DNA of 42,222 nt from Chloroflexota bacterium (GTDB lineage Bacteria > Chloroflexota > Limnocylindria > Limnocylindrales > CSP1-4), in contig JAICUI010000025.1 in NCBI GenBank assembly GCA_025935925.1, positions 1-42,222 on the forward strand. The letters are read 5' to 3'. The notes beneath the pieces are model-generated. The model did no database searches, was not told where the DNA came from, and was given only the letters and a program-made list of their open reading frames with translations. The position numbers and the translations under genes are program-made. Positions 12,033-20,528 of this stretch are shown in pieces; the stretch's first letter is position 1, and each line of letters starts with the position of its first letter.

Positions 12033-12860
12033 ATGGCCGGGGTCACCACCGCGGACCACGCGACCAAGTCGCAGCTGGGGGCACGGATCCAGGACGCCGA
12101 GCGCCGGCGCCGGCTTCGCTGGCGCCTCGCGTTCGTCGCGGTCTGGATGGTCATCCTGGCCGGGCTCGTGGCGTTCGTCCTCGGGACGATCAAGCTCGAC
12201 ACGGTCTTCCTGACGAAGTCGGTGCCGTTCATCCTCGCCGGCGTCCCGATCACGATCTTCGTCTCGTTCGCGTCGATCACGCTCGCGATCGTGCTCGCCA
12301 TGCTGGGTGCGCTCGGCCGCCTGTCGCGCAACCCGATCGCCAACGGGATCGCGAGCTTCTACGTCTCGTTCTTCCGCGGGACCCCGCTGCTGCTCCAGAT
12401 CCTGTTCCTGTACCTCGCGCTGCCCCAGGCCGGGATCGTGATCGACGCGCTGCCGACGGGCATCCTCGCCCTCGGCTTCAACTACGGCGCGTACATGACC
12501 GAGATCTTCCGTGCCGGCATCCAGGCGGTCCCGCCCGGCCAGACGGAAGCCGCGCACTCGCTGGGCATGGGCGGCCGCACGACGTTCCGCCGGATCGTCC
12601 TCCCGCAGGCGTTCCGGATCGTGACCCCGGCCATCGGCAACGACTTCATCGCGATGCTCAAGGACTCGTCGCTCGTCTCGACGATCGGCGTGCAGGAGAT
12701 CCTGTACCGCGCGCAGGTCATCGGCCGGCCGACGTTCCAGTCGATGCAGACGCTGATCGTCGCGGCGATGGTCTACTGGATCATGACGATCCTGTTCTCG
12801 ATCCTCCAGAGCCGCCTCGAGCGCCGGATGGCGGTCGGGGACCGCGCGAGGCCCTCCTGA
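12033..12860 (+). CDS. Polar amino-acid ABC transporter permease (HisM/GlnP family)
   Basis: 275 residues. A charged cytoplasmic N-terminus (RIQDAERRRRLRWRL) is followed by five to six membrane segments. The HisMQ-type region FFRGTPLLLQILFLYLALPQ and the EAA loop (QTEAAHSLGMGGRTTFRRIVLPQA), which contacts the ATPase, are clear. PAIGNDFIAMLKDSSLVSTIG is the conserved later loop of amino-acid permeases. It is the only permease in this operon, so it probably works as a homodimer. The stop TGA overlaps the ATG of the ATPase gene by one base (TGATG). Confidence 0.96.
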   Translation: MAGVTTADHATKSQLGARIQDAERRRRLRWRLAFVAVWMVILAGLVAFVLGTIKLDTVFLTKSVPFILAGVPITIFVSFASITLAIVLAMLGALGRLSRNPIANGIASFYVSFFRGTPLLLQILFLYLALPQAGIVIDALPTGILALGFNYGAYMTEIFRAGIQAVPPGQTEAAHSLGMGGRTTFRRIVLPQAFRIVTPAIGNDFIAMLKDSSLVSTIGVQEILYRAQVIGRPTFQSMQTLIVAAMVYWIMTILFSILQSRLERRMAVGDRARPS

Positions 12861-13882
12861 TGACGACGATCGCCCCCGGCCGTCCGGCCCACGTCATCGA
12901 CCCGGCGGAGGTGCCGGGCAGCCTCGTCCCGACCGGTGCGAAGCCGATCGTCCGCGCGTCCTCGATCGAGAAGTTCTTCGGCGACAACCACGTCCTGCGC
13001 GGCTGCTCGATGACCGTGTACCCGCGCGAGACGATCACGATCCTCGGCCGCTCGGGCTCCGGGAAGAGCACCTTCCTGCGATGCCTCAACTACCTCGAGG
13101 CGCCGAGCGCGGGCGCGGTCGACATCGACGGCGTCGAGGTCGACGCCGCCCCGATGCGCCGCCGCGCCCGTGCCGAGCGCGAGCGGATCCGCCGGCTCCG
13201 CCTGAGCGCGACGATGGTGTTCCAGGAGTTCAACCTGTTCCCGCACCTCTCGGTCATCGGCAACCTGATCGAGGCGCCCGTGCACGTGAAGGGGATGTCG
13301 AAGGCCGCCGCCAGCGAGCTCGGCGAGCGGTACCTCGCGAAGGTCGGGCTCAGCGACAAGCGCGACGAGTACCCGAACCGCCTCTCGGGCGGCCAGCGCC
13401 AGCGGGTGGCGATCGCGCGCGCCCTGACGATGGAGCCCAAGGTCCTCCTGTTCGACGAGCCCACGTCAGCCCTCGACCCGTCGCTCGTCGGCGAGGTGCT
13501 CAAGGTCATGGAGGAGCTGGCCCACGAGGGCCGGACGATGATCGTCGTCACCCACGAGATGCAGTTCGCGCGCGAGGCGGCCGACCGCGTGTACTACATC
13601 GACCAGGGGCAGTTCGTGGAGATCGGGCCGCCCGAGCAGGTGATCGAGCACCCCCGCGACGAGCGGACGCGCTCGTTCCTGTCGCGGTTCCTCGGCTCGG
13701 CACACGTCCACCAGGGCGCCGGCGGCGCGCCGGTCGTGCACATGCCGGAGCGGATGGTCGAGTCGCACCACCACGAGGACCCGGGCGAGGAGCACCCGCA
13801 CGCCGAGGACGCGCACGTGACCCACGCCGACGGGCACCACGGGCACGCGCACGACGCCGAGGGCGACCACCCGCACCCGTAG
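12860..13882 (+). CDS. Amino-acid ABC transporter ATPase (GlnQ/HisP family) with histidine-rich C-terminal tail
   Basis: 340 residues. Energises the amino-acid importer from the cytoplasmic side. Walker A GRSGSGKST, Q-loop VFQEFNLFPHLSV, signature NRLSGGQRQRVAIARAL, Walker B VLLFDEPTSALDP and switch His in VVTHEMQFA are all intact. About 35 residues precede the core. Family members usually stop near residue 250, shortly after the RFLG motif. This one continues about 60 residues with 16 histidines plus many Asp and Glu (VESHHHEDPGEEHPH, HADGHHGHAHDAEGDHPHP). The tail has a likely metal-binding composition. The same reading frame, after its TAG, continues into gatC without an intervening ATG, GTG or TTG. 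Confidence 0.95.
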   Translation: MTTIAPGRPAHVIDPAEVPGSLVPTGAKPIVRASSIEKFFGDNHVLRGCSMTVYPRETITILGRSGSGKSTFLRCLNYLEAPSAGAVDIDGVEVDAAPMRRRARAERERIRRLRLSATMVFQEFNLFPHLSVIGNLIEAPVHVKGMSKAAASELGERYLAKVGLSDKRDEYPNRLSGGQRQRVAIARALTMEPKVLLFDEPTSALDPSLVGEVLKVMEELAHEGRTMIVVTHEMQFAREAADRVYYIDQGQFVEIGPPEQVIEHPRDERTRSFLSRFLGSAHVHQGAGGAPVVHMPERMVESHHHEDPGEEHPHAEDAHVTHADGHHGHAHDAEGDHPHP

Positions 13883-13930
13883 CGCCGCTGGGTCCGGCCG
13901 GCGTCACCGCCGGGCGCCGGTCGCGGCACG

Positions 13931-13936
13931 TATCAT
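13931..13936 (+). promoter_or_regulatory. Putative -10 box (TATCAT) upstream of gatC
   Basis: TATCAT would place transcription start near 13943, only 6-9 bases before the conserved GatC sequence begins. This is similar to the leaderless genes elsewhere in the window. Confidence 0.45.
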
Positions 13937-13951
13937 CGGCCGAGGGCCACG

Positions 13952-14239
13952 CTGTCCCGCGCCGACGTCGAGCACGTCGCCCATCTCGCCCGCCTCGGCC
14001 TGTCCGAGGACGAGCTCGCGCGCCTCGAGGGCCAGCTGAACCACATCCTCGACCAGTACGCGAAGCTCGCCGAGGTCGACACGGACGCGATCCCGCCGAC
14101 GGCACAGACGATCCAGCTCGAGAACATCCTGCGCGACGACGTCGCCCGGCCGTCGATGGACCCCGAGCGGGTCCTGTCGAACGCACCCGCGCGCGACGGC
14201 GATTTCTTCGTGGTGCCGGCGATCCTGGGCGGCGACTGA
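13952..14239 (+). CDS. gatC: Asp/Glu-tRNA amidotransferase subunit C, non-AUG start
   Basis: 95 residues. The small subunit that wraps around GatA and holds the GatCAB complex together; the complex converts Asp-tRNA(Asn) and/or Glu-tRNA(Gln) to Asn/Gln-tRNA. The sequence LSRADVEHVAHLARLGLSED is textbook GatC, and VLSNAPARDGDFFVVPAIL is the usual C-terminus. In this frame no ATG, GTG or TTG occurs between the TAG of the preceding gene (13880) and the conserved region. The start must be CTG at 13952 (GAGGG at 13942-13946 gives a spacing of five) or ACG at 13949, unless the sequence has an error. The gene is followed by gatA after three bases. Confidence 0.93.
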   Translation: MSRADVEHVAHLARLGLSEDELARLEGQLNHILDQYAKLAEVDTDAIPPTAQTIQLENILRDDVARPSMDPERVLSNAPARDGDFFVVPAILGGD

Positions 14240-14242
14240 CGC

Positions 14243-15829
14243 GTGACGGACCACGCGGCCTCGACGACCCTCACGGCGCACGAGCTCGCGGAGCGGCTGC
14301 GGGCCGGCGACACGACGTCCGCGGAGATCACGGCGGCGCACCTCGCCCGCGCCCATGCGACCGACCACGCGCTGCACGCCTGGCTGTCGATCGACGACGA
14401 CCGGGCGATGGCGGAGGCGTTCGCCGCCGATGCCCGGCTCGCGGCCGCGCGGGGCGAAGGGCAGGCCGCGGTCGACGCGCTCCACCCGCTGCTCGGGATC
14501 CCGGTCGCGCTCAAGGACCTCGTGTCCGTCGAGGGTGGCCAGGCGACGGCCGGGTCGCGGATCCTCGAGGGCTACCGCGCGCCGTTCGACAGCCACATCA
14601 CGGAGCGGCTGCACGACGCGGGCGCCGTGATCCTCGGCAAGACGAACATGGACGAGTTCGCGATGGGCTCGTCGACGGAGCACTCGGCATTCGGCCCCAC
14701 GGCCAACCCGTGGGACCTCGGGCGCGTGCCCGGCGGTTCGTCCGGCGGCTCGGCCGCCGCCGTCGCCGCCTACCAGGCGCCGCTGTCGATCGGCACGGAC
14801 ACCGGCGGCTCGATCCGCCAGCCCGCGGCCCTGTGCGGCGTCGTGGGCATGAAGCCGACGTACGGGCGCGTGTCCCGCTACGGGATCGTCGCCTTCGCCT
14901 CGTCGCTCGACCAGATCGGGCCGTTCGCGCGCGACGTCCGCGACGCGGCGGCGCTGCTCCACGCGGTTGCCGGCCGCGACGAGCGCGACTCGACCTCCGC
15001 GCCGGAACCGGTGCCGGCAGACCTGCTCGCGCTGCCGGCGAGCGACGACGAGGCCGCCTCGTGGCTGCGCGGCCGGCGGCTCGGCCTGCCGCGCGAGTAC
15101 TTCGTGGCCGGGATGGAGCCGGGCGTCGAGGCGCGCATCCGGGAGGCCGTGGCGGCCCTCGAGGCCGCCGGCGCGACGATCGACGAGGTGAGCCTGCCGC
15201 ACACCGACTACGGCCTCGCCACGTACTACATCGTCGCCCCCGCGGAGGCGTCGTCGAACCTCGCCCGCTACGACGGCGTGCGCTTCGGCCTCAGCCACCG
15301 GGACGGCGGCGACTACATCGCGGACTACCTGGCGACGCGCGGCGACGGGTTCGGCGCCGAGGTGAAGCGCCGCGTCATGCTCGGCACCTACGCGCTGTCG
15401 GCCGGCTACTACGACGCGTTCTACCTCAAGGCGCAGAAGGTCCGGACGCTCATCAAGCGCGACTTCGACCTGCTGTGGGAGCAGGGGTTCGACGCCCTCG
15501 TCGCGCCGACGTCGGCGACGGTCGCGTTCCCGTTCGGCGCGCGGATGGACGACCCCGTCGCGATGTACCTGTCCGACGCGTGCACGCTCCCCGTCAACAT
15601 GGCGGGCCTGCCCGCGATCTCGGTCCCGTGCGGCCTGTCCGAGGGCCTGCCCGTCGGGCTCCAGCTCATCGGCGGCGCGTGGTCCGAGGCGCAGCTCTTC
15701 CGGGCGGCGCGCGTGTACGAGGCGATCACGGCGACGGCCGACTGGCGGGGCGTCCAGCCGCGCGACCTCGCGCTGCTCGACGACCCGGCCACGCCGACGC
15801 CCGGGGAGCGCGTCGCGGCGCACGCCTGA
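14243..15829 (+). CDS. gatA: Asp/Glu-tRNA amidotransferase subunit A (amidase)
   Basis: 528 residues. Releases ammonia from glutamine for tRNA transamidation. The amidase catalytic triad is complete: Lys91 ([10 protein letters not shown]), Ser166 (GGSSGGS) and nucleophile Ser190 ([12 protein letters not shown]). These match Lys79, Ser154 and Ser178 of the Staphylococcus enzyme with a constant offset of 12. [20 protein letters not shown] and [25 protein letters not shown] are GatA-specific, separating it from general amidases. It starts at GTG three bases after gatC. gatB is not adjacent; it lies about 8.9 kb downstream. Confidence 0.98.
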   Translation: MTDHAASTTLTAHELAERLRAGDTTSAEITAAHLARAHATDHALHAWLSIDDDRAMAEAFAADARLAAARGEGQAAVDALHPLLGIPVALKDLVSVEGGQATAGSRILEGYRAPFDSHITERLHDAGAVILGKTNMDEFAMGSSTEHSAFGPTANPWDLGRVPGGSSGGSAAAVAAYQAPLSIGTDTGGSIRQPAALCGVVGMKPTYGRVSRYGIVAFASSLDQIGPFARDVRDAAALLHAVAGRDERDSTSAPEPVPADLLALPASDDEAASWLRGRRLGLPREYFVAGMEPGVEARIREAVAALEAAGATIDEVSLPHTDYGLATYYIVAPAEASSNLARYDGVRFGLSHRDGGDYIADYLATRGDGFGAEVKRRVMLGTYALSAGYYDAFYLKAQKVRTLIKRDFDLLWEQGFDALVAPTSATVAFPFGARMDDPVAMYLSDACTLPVNMAGLPAISVPCGLSEGLPVGLQLIGGAWSEAQLFRAARVYEAITATADWRGVQPRDLALLDDPATPTPGERVAAHA

Positions 15830-15851
15830 CCGGGCGGCCCGCCGGATCGCG

Positions 15852-15857
15852 TACCCT
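15852..15857 (+). promoter_or_regulatory. Putative -10 box (TACCCT) of the aminotransferase gene
   Basis: TACCCT lies nine bases before the ATG at 15867, leaving a leader of at most about three bases. There is no ribosome site in between. Confidence 0.5.
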
Positions 15858-15866
15858 TCGGCCACG

Positions 15867-17063
15867 ATGACCGACGCCACGACCCGCCCGCCGCTCGCGG
15901 AGCGCGCCCTCTCGGAGCGCGTCCGCGCGGTCCCGCCGTCGGGCATCCGCCGCTTCTTCGACATCCTCGCGACGATGGACGACGTCATCAGCCTGGGCGT
16001 CGGCGAACCCGACTTCGACACGCCGCGCGAGATCGTCGAGGCGGGCGTCGAGAGCCTGCGCGAGGGACGCACGCACTACACGTCGAACTACGGGACGCTG
16101 GAGCTGCGCCGGGCGCTGGCCGCGCATCTCGAGCAGCGCTACGGCGTCGCCTACGACCCGGCCACGGAGATCCTCGTCACGGTCGGCGCGTCCGAGGCCG
16201 TCGACCTCGCCCTGCGCGCGACGTGCGACCCGGGCGACGAGGTGATCCTCCACGAGCCGTCGTACGTCGCCTACGTCCCGGCGATCGTGTTCGCGGGCGG
16301 CACCGTCGTCCACGTCCCGACGCGGTTCGAGGACGACTTCGCGCTCGACCCGGCGGCGGTCGAGGCCGCGATCACGCCGCGGACCAAGGCGCTGTTCCTC
16401 GGCTATCCCGCGAACCCCACCGGCGCGGTCCTCGACGACGCGGTCCAGGACGAGCTCGCCCGGATCGTCCGCGAGCACGACCTGCTCGTGTACAGCGACG
16501 AGATCTACGACCGCCTGGCGTACGGCAGCTATCGCCATCGCGCGTTCAGCTCGCTGGCGGGGATGCGCGAGCGCACGATCCTCATGGGCGGCTTCTCGAA
16601 GGCGTACGCGATGACCGGCTGGCGCGTCGGTTACGTGTGTGCTCCCGCCGGGATCCTCGAGGGGATCGTGAAGGTCCACCAGTACGGGATCATGTCGGCG
16701 CCGACGGTCGCACAGGACGCCGCGCTCGCCGCGCTCGAGGCCGGGGAGCCGGCCGTGGAGGCGATGGTCGCCGAGTACGACCGCCGCCGCCGGCTGCTGG
16801 TCGACGGGTTGAACGCGATCGGGCTCGAGACGTTCGAGCCGCGCGGCGCGTTCTACGCGTTTCCCAGGATCACGTCGACCGGCCTCAGCTCCGACGAGTT
16901 CACCGAGCGGCTCCTCGTCGAGGAGAAGGTCGCCGTGGTGCCGGGCGATGCGTTCGGGCCGTCGGGTGCCGGCCACGTCCGCATGTGCTACGCGACGGCG
17001 TACGACCGGATCCAGGACGCGCTCGTCCGCATCGGCCGGTTCACGGAGCGCCACCGGGCCTGA
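15867..17063 (+). CDS. Class I PLP-dependent aminotransferase
   Basis: 398 residues, cytoplasmic, fold type I. ISLGVGEPDFDTPREIVEAG, TSNYGTLELRRALAAHL, GYPANPTGAVL, YSDEIYDRLAY and GGFSKAYAMTGWRVGY (PLP lysine 245) follow the order of the aspartate/aromatic aminotransferase Ib group. VPGDAFGPSGAGHVRMCYA provides the carboxylate-binding arginine near the C-terminus. It transfers an amino group between an amino acid and a 2-oxo acid. Aspartate, alanine or aromatic preference is not readable here. It stands alone after gatA, with its own leaderless-type promoter, and converges on the GH116 gene 22 bases away. Confidence 0.94.
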   Translation: MTDATTRPPLAERALSERVRAVPPSGIRRFFDILATMDDVISLGVGEPDFDTPREIVEAGVESLREGRTHYTSNYGTLELRRALAAHLEQRYGVAYDPATEILVTVGASEAVDLALRATCDPGDEVILHEPSYVAYVPAIVFAGGTVVHVPTRFEDDFALDPAAVEAAITPRTKALFLGYPANPTGAVLDDAVQDELARIVREHDLLVYSDEIYDRLAYGSYRHRAFSSLAGMRERTILMGGFSKAYAMTGWRVGYVCAPAGILEGIVKVHQYGIMSAPTVAQDAALAALEAGEPAVEAMVAEYDRRRRLLVDGLNAIGLETFEPRGAFYAFPRITSTGLSSDEFTERLLVEEKVAVVPGDAFGPSGAGHVRMCYATAYDRIQDALVRIGRFTERHRA

Positions 17064-17085
17064 CGCGGCCGGCGATGAACCGCGG

Positions 17086-19446
17086 TCAGCGGCGGGCGAC
17101 GCGCCGGCGCGCCTCCTCGATGGCCCAGATCGCGAGCGGCCGCAGGTACAGGCTCGCGCGGTAGTTGCCGTCGCGGTCGTACGCCTCGGGCGTCCGGAAC
17201 CACAGCCCGCGCTCGTACGTGATCTTCGCCGCGCCGGCCGCGGTCTCCCACCCCTGATCGGTCAGCCCGCGGCCGAGCATCAGGGCTGCGAGCGCGTACG
17301 TCGTCCCGACCCACACCTCGGCCGACTGCTCGCTCGACTCGTCGACCGTGCCGTCCGGCCGCATGCCGTTGACCGCGCCCAGCAGCCCGTCGCCGAAGTC
17401 GACGACGTTGCGCGCGTGGATCGTGGCGAGCGCCTGCTGGATGCGCCCGTCGTCCACGAGGTCACCGAGCCCGGCGACGTCCGCGTACCACTGGCCGGCC
17501 AGCTGGTCGGCCATGACGCTCTCGGACGATGGCCCGCCGCCGTCGTAGGCGTAATACCCGTCGCGCCACAGCCGCGCCTCGAACGACGCCCGCCCGCGCT
17601 CGTAGTCGGCGTGCCACCGATCCGCCGCGGCGGCGTCGCCGTCAGCGCGCGCCAGCTCTTCGGCGGCGCGGAGCGCGCCGAGCCACAGCAGGCCGCCGTA
17701 CGCGCTGGGGCCGATCATCGGCCACGTGTCGTAGGTCTGGTCCGGCAGCCCGGCGTGGTCCGGCAGCCCGTCGCCGTCGCGGTCGCGCTCCGCGAGGGTC
17801 CGCAGCGCCGCCTCGACGACCGGCCGGGCCTTCGCCCCGAGGGCGCGGTCGCCGAGGTGGACCACGTCACGCCAGACCTGGAGCGCGAGTTTCGGCGCGA
17901 GGTCGATCCAGCCGTTGACATCCTGGTAGCGGTACCGGTTCGAGCGCACGAACGGGTCCTCGTCGGGTCCGCCGACGTCGTGCGGGACGGTCCACGGCGC
18001 CTTGCGGATCGCCGCGACGCCGGACGCCTCCACGGTCACGGTCGTCGTGTCGCCCTCGGGGACGGCGGCGAGCAGGTCGCGGATCCCGCGCCGCTCGAGC
18101 TCCGGCCACAGCTCGAGGATCGCGGCGGACGCGTAGAAGTCGACGTCGACCGTGTCGTAGAACCGGTAGTCGAGGCACTCGAGCAGGGCGAACCGGCCCG
18201 GATCGTCGGGCTCCGGCTCGGGCGCGCCGACCTCGCCCGCCTCCCAGAACGTGCCGCCGTCCACGACGAAGTACAGCTCGTTGAACAGCGCGGCGCGATA
18301 CCAGGCGGGGAGGGACGCGTCCTCGAGCACCGACGCCTGCCAGGCCTCGATCGCCGCCCGCCACGCCGGCGCCTCGTCGAGCGCGTGGCGCGCGAGGTCC
18401 CACGCGCGTTCCCCGGTCCGGCCCCACGCGCGCGTGTAGCGCTTCCACCACCGGCGCCCGCCGCCGAACTCCGTGACCGGCAGGTCCCACGCCAGCGCGA
18501 AGCGCAGGGATCGCGTCTCGCCCGGAGCGAGCTCCACCGTCGCCGCGACGGCACCCGCCTGCTGCTCGCCGGCGAGCGCCGGCCGGGCGGGACCGCGCTC
18601 GGGCTCCAGCCGGCCGTCGGCGGCGAAGTCGGTCCACACGGCGCGGTCGAAGCGCGCCTCGAATGCCGTCCGCGTCGTCAGCTCGATGCCGTCGCCGCCA
18701 CGCGCCGCGATCGCGAACGTCCCGCGCAGGCCGGCTGGCCCCACGCCCCCGTCCGAGAACCGGATCCCGGCCGCGCCGCCGTCGCGGATGGTCTCCTGGC
18801 ACGGCCCGGCGGGCAGCGGGTCGCCGGGCCGCGCGCCCAGCGGGTTCGCCCACGACAGCATCAGCCCGACGGTCAGGGGCTCGTCGGTCGTGTTCTCGAG
18901 CGCCCACTCGACGGACGCGACGGGGAGCGCGCTGCGCTCGTAGTCGCCGGCGATGACGGGCGACAGCTGCTCGCCGACGAGCCGCAGGCCGCCGAGCGCC
19001 GCGGGCTCGAACGCCTGCCAGGCGCGCGGGAACAGCGCGTGATACGAGCCGGCGCCGACGGGCAGGTCGAAGCCCCAGCCGGCGAGCTCCCAGGGCCGCC
19101 ACCCGCCGGCCAGGACGTGCGCCTCGCCGGTGCCGTCGGCCCGGCCGACGAAGACGCTGAACGAATCGGCCGCGATCGGCGCGAACGCGTGCCGCCCGAC
19201 CTCGAGGTGCCAGCGCGAGACGTCGCCCCGGAACGAGCGCCCGATGCTGCCCGTGCCGAGACCGCCCATCGGCACGCCGGCCCACTCGCCGTCGTCGATG
19301 AGCCCCGGGACGCGCGGTCGCGATCGCCGCTCCGCGGGCAGGCCCATCGGCCGCGACCACGCGACCGCGGGGATCGCCAGTGGCGAGCGCGCCGGGGCCT
19401 CGAGCCGCGAGCCGGTCGGGTCCGCCTCCTCGGCGACGCCGCTCAC
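17086..19446 (-). CDS. GH116 family beta-glycosidase (GBA2-like glucosylceramidase/beta-glucosidase)
   Basis: 786 residues, no signal peptide, so intracellular. The N-terminal half is a beta-domain (VPMGGLGTGSIGRSFRGDVS, the GBA2 N-domain hallmark) and the C-terminal half an (alpha/alpha)6 barrel. The likely nucleophile is Glu390 in ALFNELYFVVDGGTFW, equal to the NELY motif of human GBA2 and TxGH116. The likely acid/base is Asp573 in DQTYDTWPM. MADQLAGQWYADVAGLG and GAVNGMRPDGTVD are also typical. The bacterial enzymes hydrolyse beta-glucosides or xylosides, so a ceramide substrate is not implied. The GTG start overlaps the permease stop (GTGA), making this the enzyme of the sugar-import operon: the transporter supplies its substrate. 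Confidence 0.93.
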   Translation of the reverse strand: MSGVAEEADPTGSRLEAPARSPLAIPAVAWSRPMGLPAERRSRPRVPGLIDDGEWAGVPMGGLGTGSIGRSFRGDVSRWHLEVGRHAFAPIAADSFSVFVGRADGTGEAHVLAGGWRPWELAGWGFDLPVGAGSYHALFPRAWQAFEPAALGGLRLVGEQLSPVIAGDYERSALPVASVEWALENTTDEPLTVGLMLSWANPLGARPGDPLPAGPCQETIRDGGAAGIRFSDGGVGPAGLRGTFAIAARGGDGIELTTRTAFEARFDRAVWTDFAADGRLEPERGPARPALAGEQQAGAVAATVELAPGETRSLRFALAWDLPVTEFGGGRRWWKRYTRAWGRTGERAWDLARHALDEAPAWRAAIEAWQASVLEDASLPAWYRAALFNELYFVVDGGTFWEAGEVGAPEPEPDDPGRFALLECLDYRFYDTVDVDFYASAAILELWPELERRGIRDLLAAVPEGDTTTVTVEASGVAAIRKAPWTVPHDVGGPDEDPFVRSNRYRYQDVNGWIDLAPKLALQVWRDVVHLGDRALGAKARPVVEAALRTLAERDRDGDGLPDHAGLPDQTYDTWPMIGPSAYGGLLWLGALRAAEELARADGDAAAADRWHADYERGRASFEARLWRDGYYAYDGGGPSSESVMADQLAGQWYADVAGLGDLVDDGRIQQALATIHARNVVDFGDGLLGAVNGMRPDGTVDESSEQSAEVWVGTTYALAALMLGRGLTDQGWETAAGAAKITYERGLWFRTPEAYDRDGNYRASLYLRPLAIWAIEEARRRVARR

Positions 19447-20528
19447 TTGTCGACGCCCGTGACGACGACGCCGCGCATGAACGCCCGCTGGGCGAGCAGG
19501 AACACGACGATCGGCACGACCATCGTCATGAGCGCCGACGCCTGGATCAGCGTGGGCTGGGTCGCGTACAGGGCGTTGTACTGCTGGATCGCGATCGACA
19601 CGGGCTGCAGCTCGGGTTTGGACGCGAGGTACAGCAGCGGCACGAAGAAGTCGTTCCAGGCGAAGAAGAAGTGGAACAGGCTGACGGCCGTGATCGCCGC
19701 GATCGACTGCGGGACGATGACCGAGCGCAGGATCCGGAACGGTCCCGCGCCGTCGATCATCGCGGCCTCGTCGAGCTCGCGCGGGATCGTGAGGAAGTAC
19801 TGCCGCAGCAGGAACACGTTGTACGCGTTGGCGAAGCAGTGGGGGACGATCAGCGGCAGCCACGTCCCGTTCCAGCCCAGCCACGTGAACATCACGTACT
19901 GCGGCAGCAGCGTCACCTGGAACGGCAGGATGATCGTGGCGATCAGGATCACGAACAGCGCGTTCTTGCCCGGGAACCGGAAGCGCGCGAAGCCGTAGCC
20001 CACGAGCACCGACGACAGCACGGCGCCGATCGTCGACAGCAGCGCGATGAGGAACGTGTTCCGGAGCACGCGCGGGAAGTTCAGCGTGTTCCACGCGACC
20101 GTGAAGTTGTCGATCTCGGGCGCGAACGTCCACGCCTGCTCGAGCGTCCGCCATCGGCCCTGCCACTCGATCGGCGTCTGCGAGGCGTCGGCGGGGTCGA
20201 TGAACACGCTCGACTCGCGGCCGGGCTCGATCAGGATCAGCGAGCGGGTCGAGCCGTCGGGCATCGGCACCGAGTACACCGGGTACGGCTGGCCCTGGTA
20301 GGTCGCCGTCTGCGGGATCGCCGGCCACACGGGCGCGCCGGGGGTCGTCGACTGGCCGGGCTGCTGGAACGCCGTGGTGACCATGTACAGCAGCGGCAGC
20401 AGGTACGCGCCGACCAGGATCAGCGTGAACATCAGGATCGACGAGCGAGCGAGGAACCGGCGGTACGACCGCGCGACGGGGGAGCGGTCGGTGATCGACC
20501 GGCCCTGGGTTCGCGCGACAGCCGTCAT
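19443..20528 (-). CDS. Carbohydrate ABC transporter permease, MalG family, with large external loop
   Basis: 361 residues. The EAA motif ELDEAAMIDGAGPFRILRSVIVPQS contacts the ATPase. The C-terminus (AQRAFMRGVVVTGVDK) is a standard MalG ending. MalG proteins are usually about 280 residues. The extra length is an insert of about 80 residues after the first membrane segment (about 55-135), rich in Pro, Gln and Trp (TYQGQPYPVYSVPMPDGSTR), predicted outside the cell. No ATPase is encoded in the operon, so a shared MsmX-type ATPase from elsewhere is expected. Its ATG overlaps the stop of the MalF-like gene (ATGA) and its stop overlaps the GH116 start. Confidence 0.95.
   Translation of the reverse strand: MTAVARTQGRSITDRSPVARSYRRFLARSSILMFTLILVGAYLLPLLYMVTTAFQQPGQSTTPGAPVWPAIPQTATYQGQPYPVYSVPMPDGSTRSLILIEPGRESSVFIDPADASQTPIEWQGRWRTLEQAWTFAPEIDNFTVAWNTLNFPRVLRNTFLIALLSTIGAVLSSVLVGYGFARFRFPGKNALFVILIATIILPFQVTLLPQYVMFTWLGWNGTWLPLIVPHCFANAYNVFLLRQYFLTIPRELDEAAMIDGAGPFRILRSVIVPQSIAAITAVSLFHFFFAWNDFFVPLLYLASKPELQPVSIAIQQYNALYATQPTLIQASALMTMVVPIVVFLLAQRAFMRGVVVTGVDK

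Noticed and set aside
13880-13951. Stop-codon readthrough making an ABC ATPase-GatC fusion
   Set aside because: The frames do match, but no readthrough signal is seen, GatC is a free subunit in all known complexes, and a -10 box plus GAGGG lie directly upstream. It is kept only as a minor alternative in the gatC finding.
17086-19446. Secreted ceramide-degrading enzyme
   Set aside because: No signal peptide is present, and the gene is translationally coupled to a sugar importer, which points to an intracellular glycosidase.
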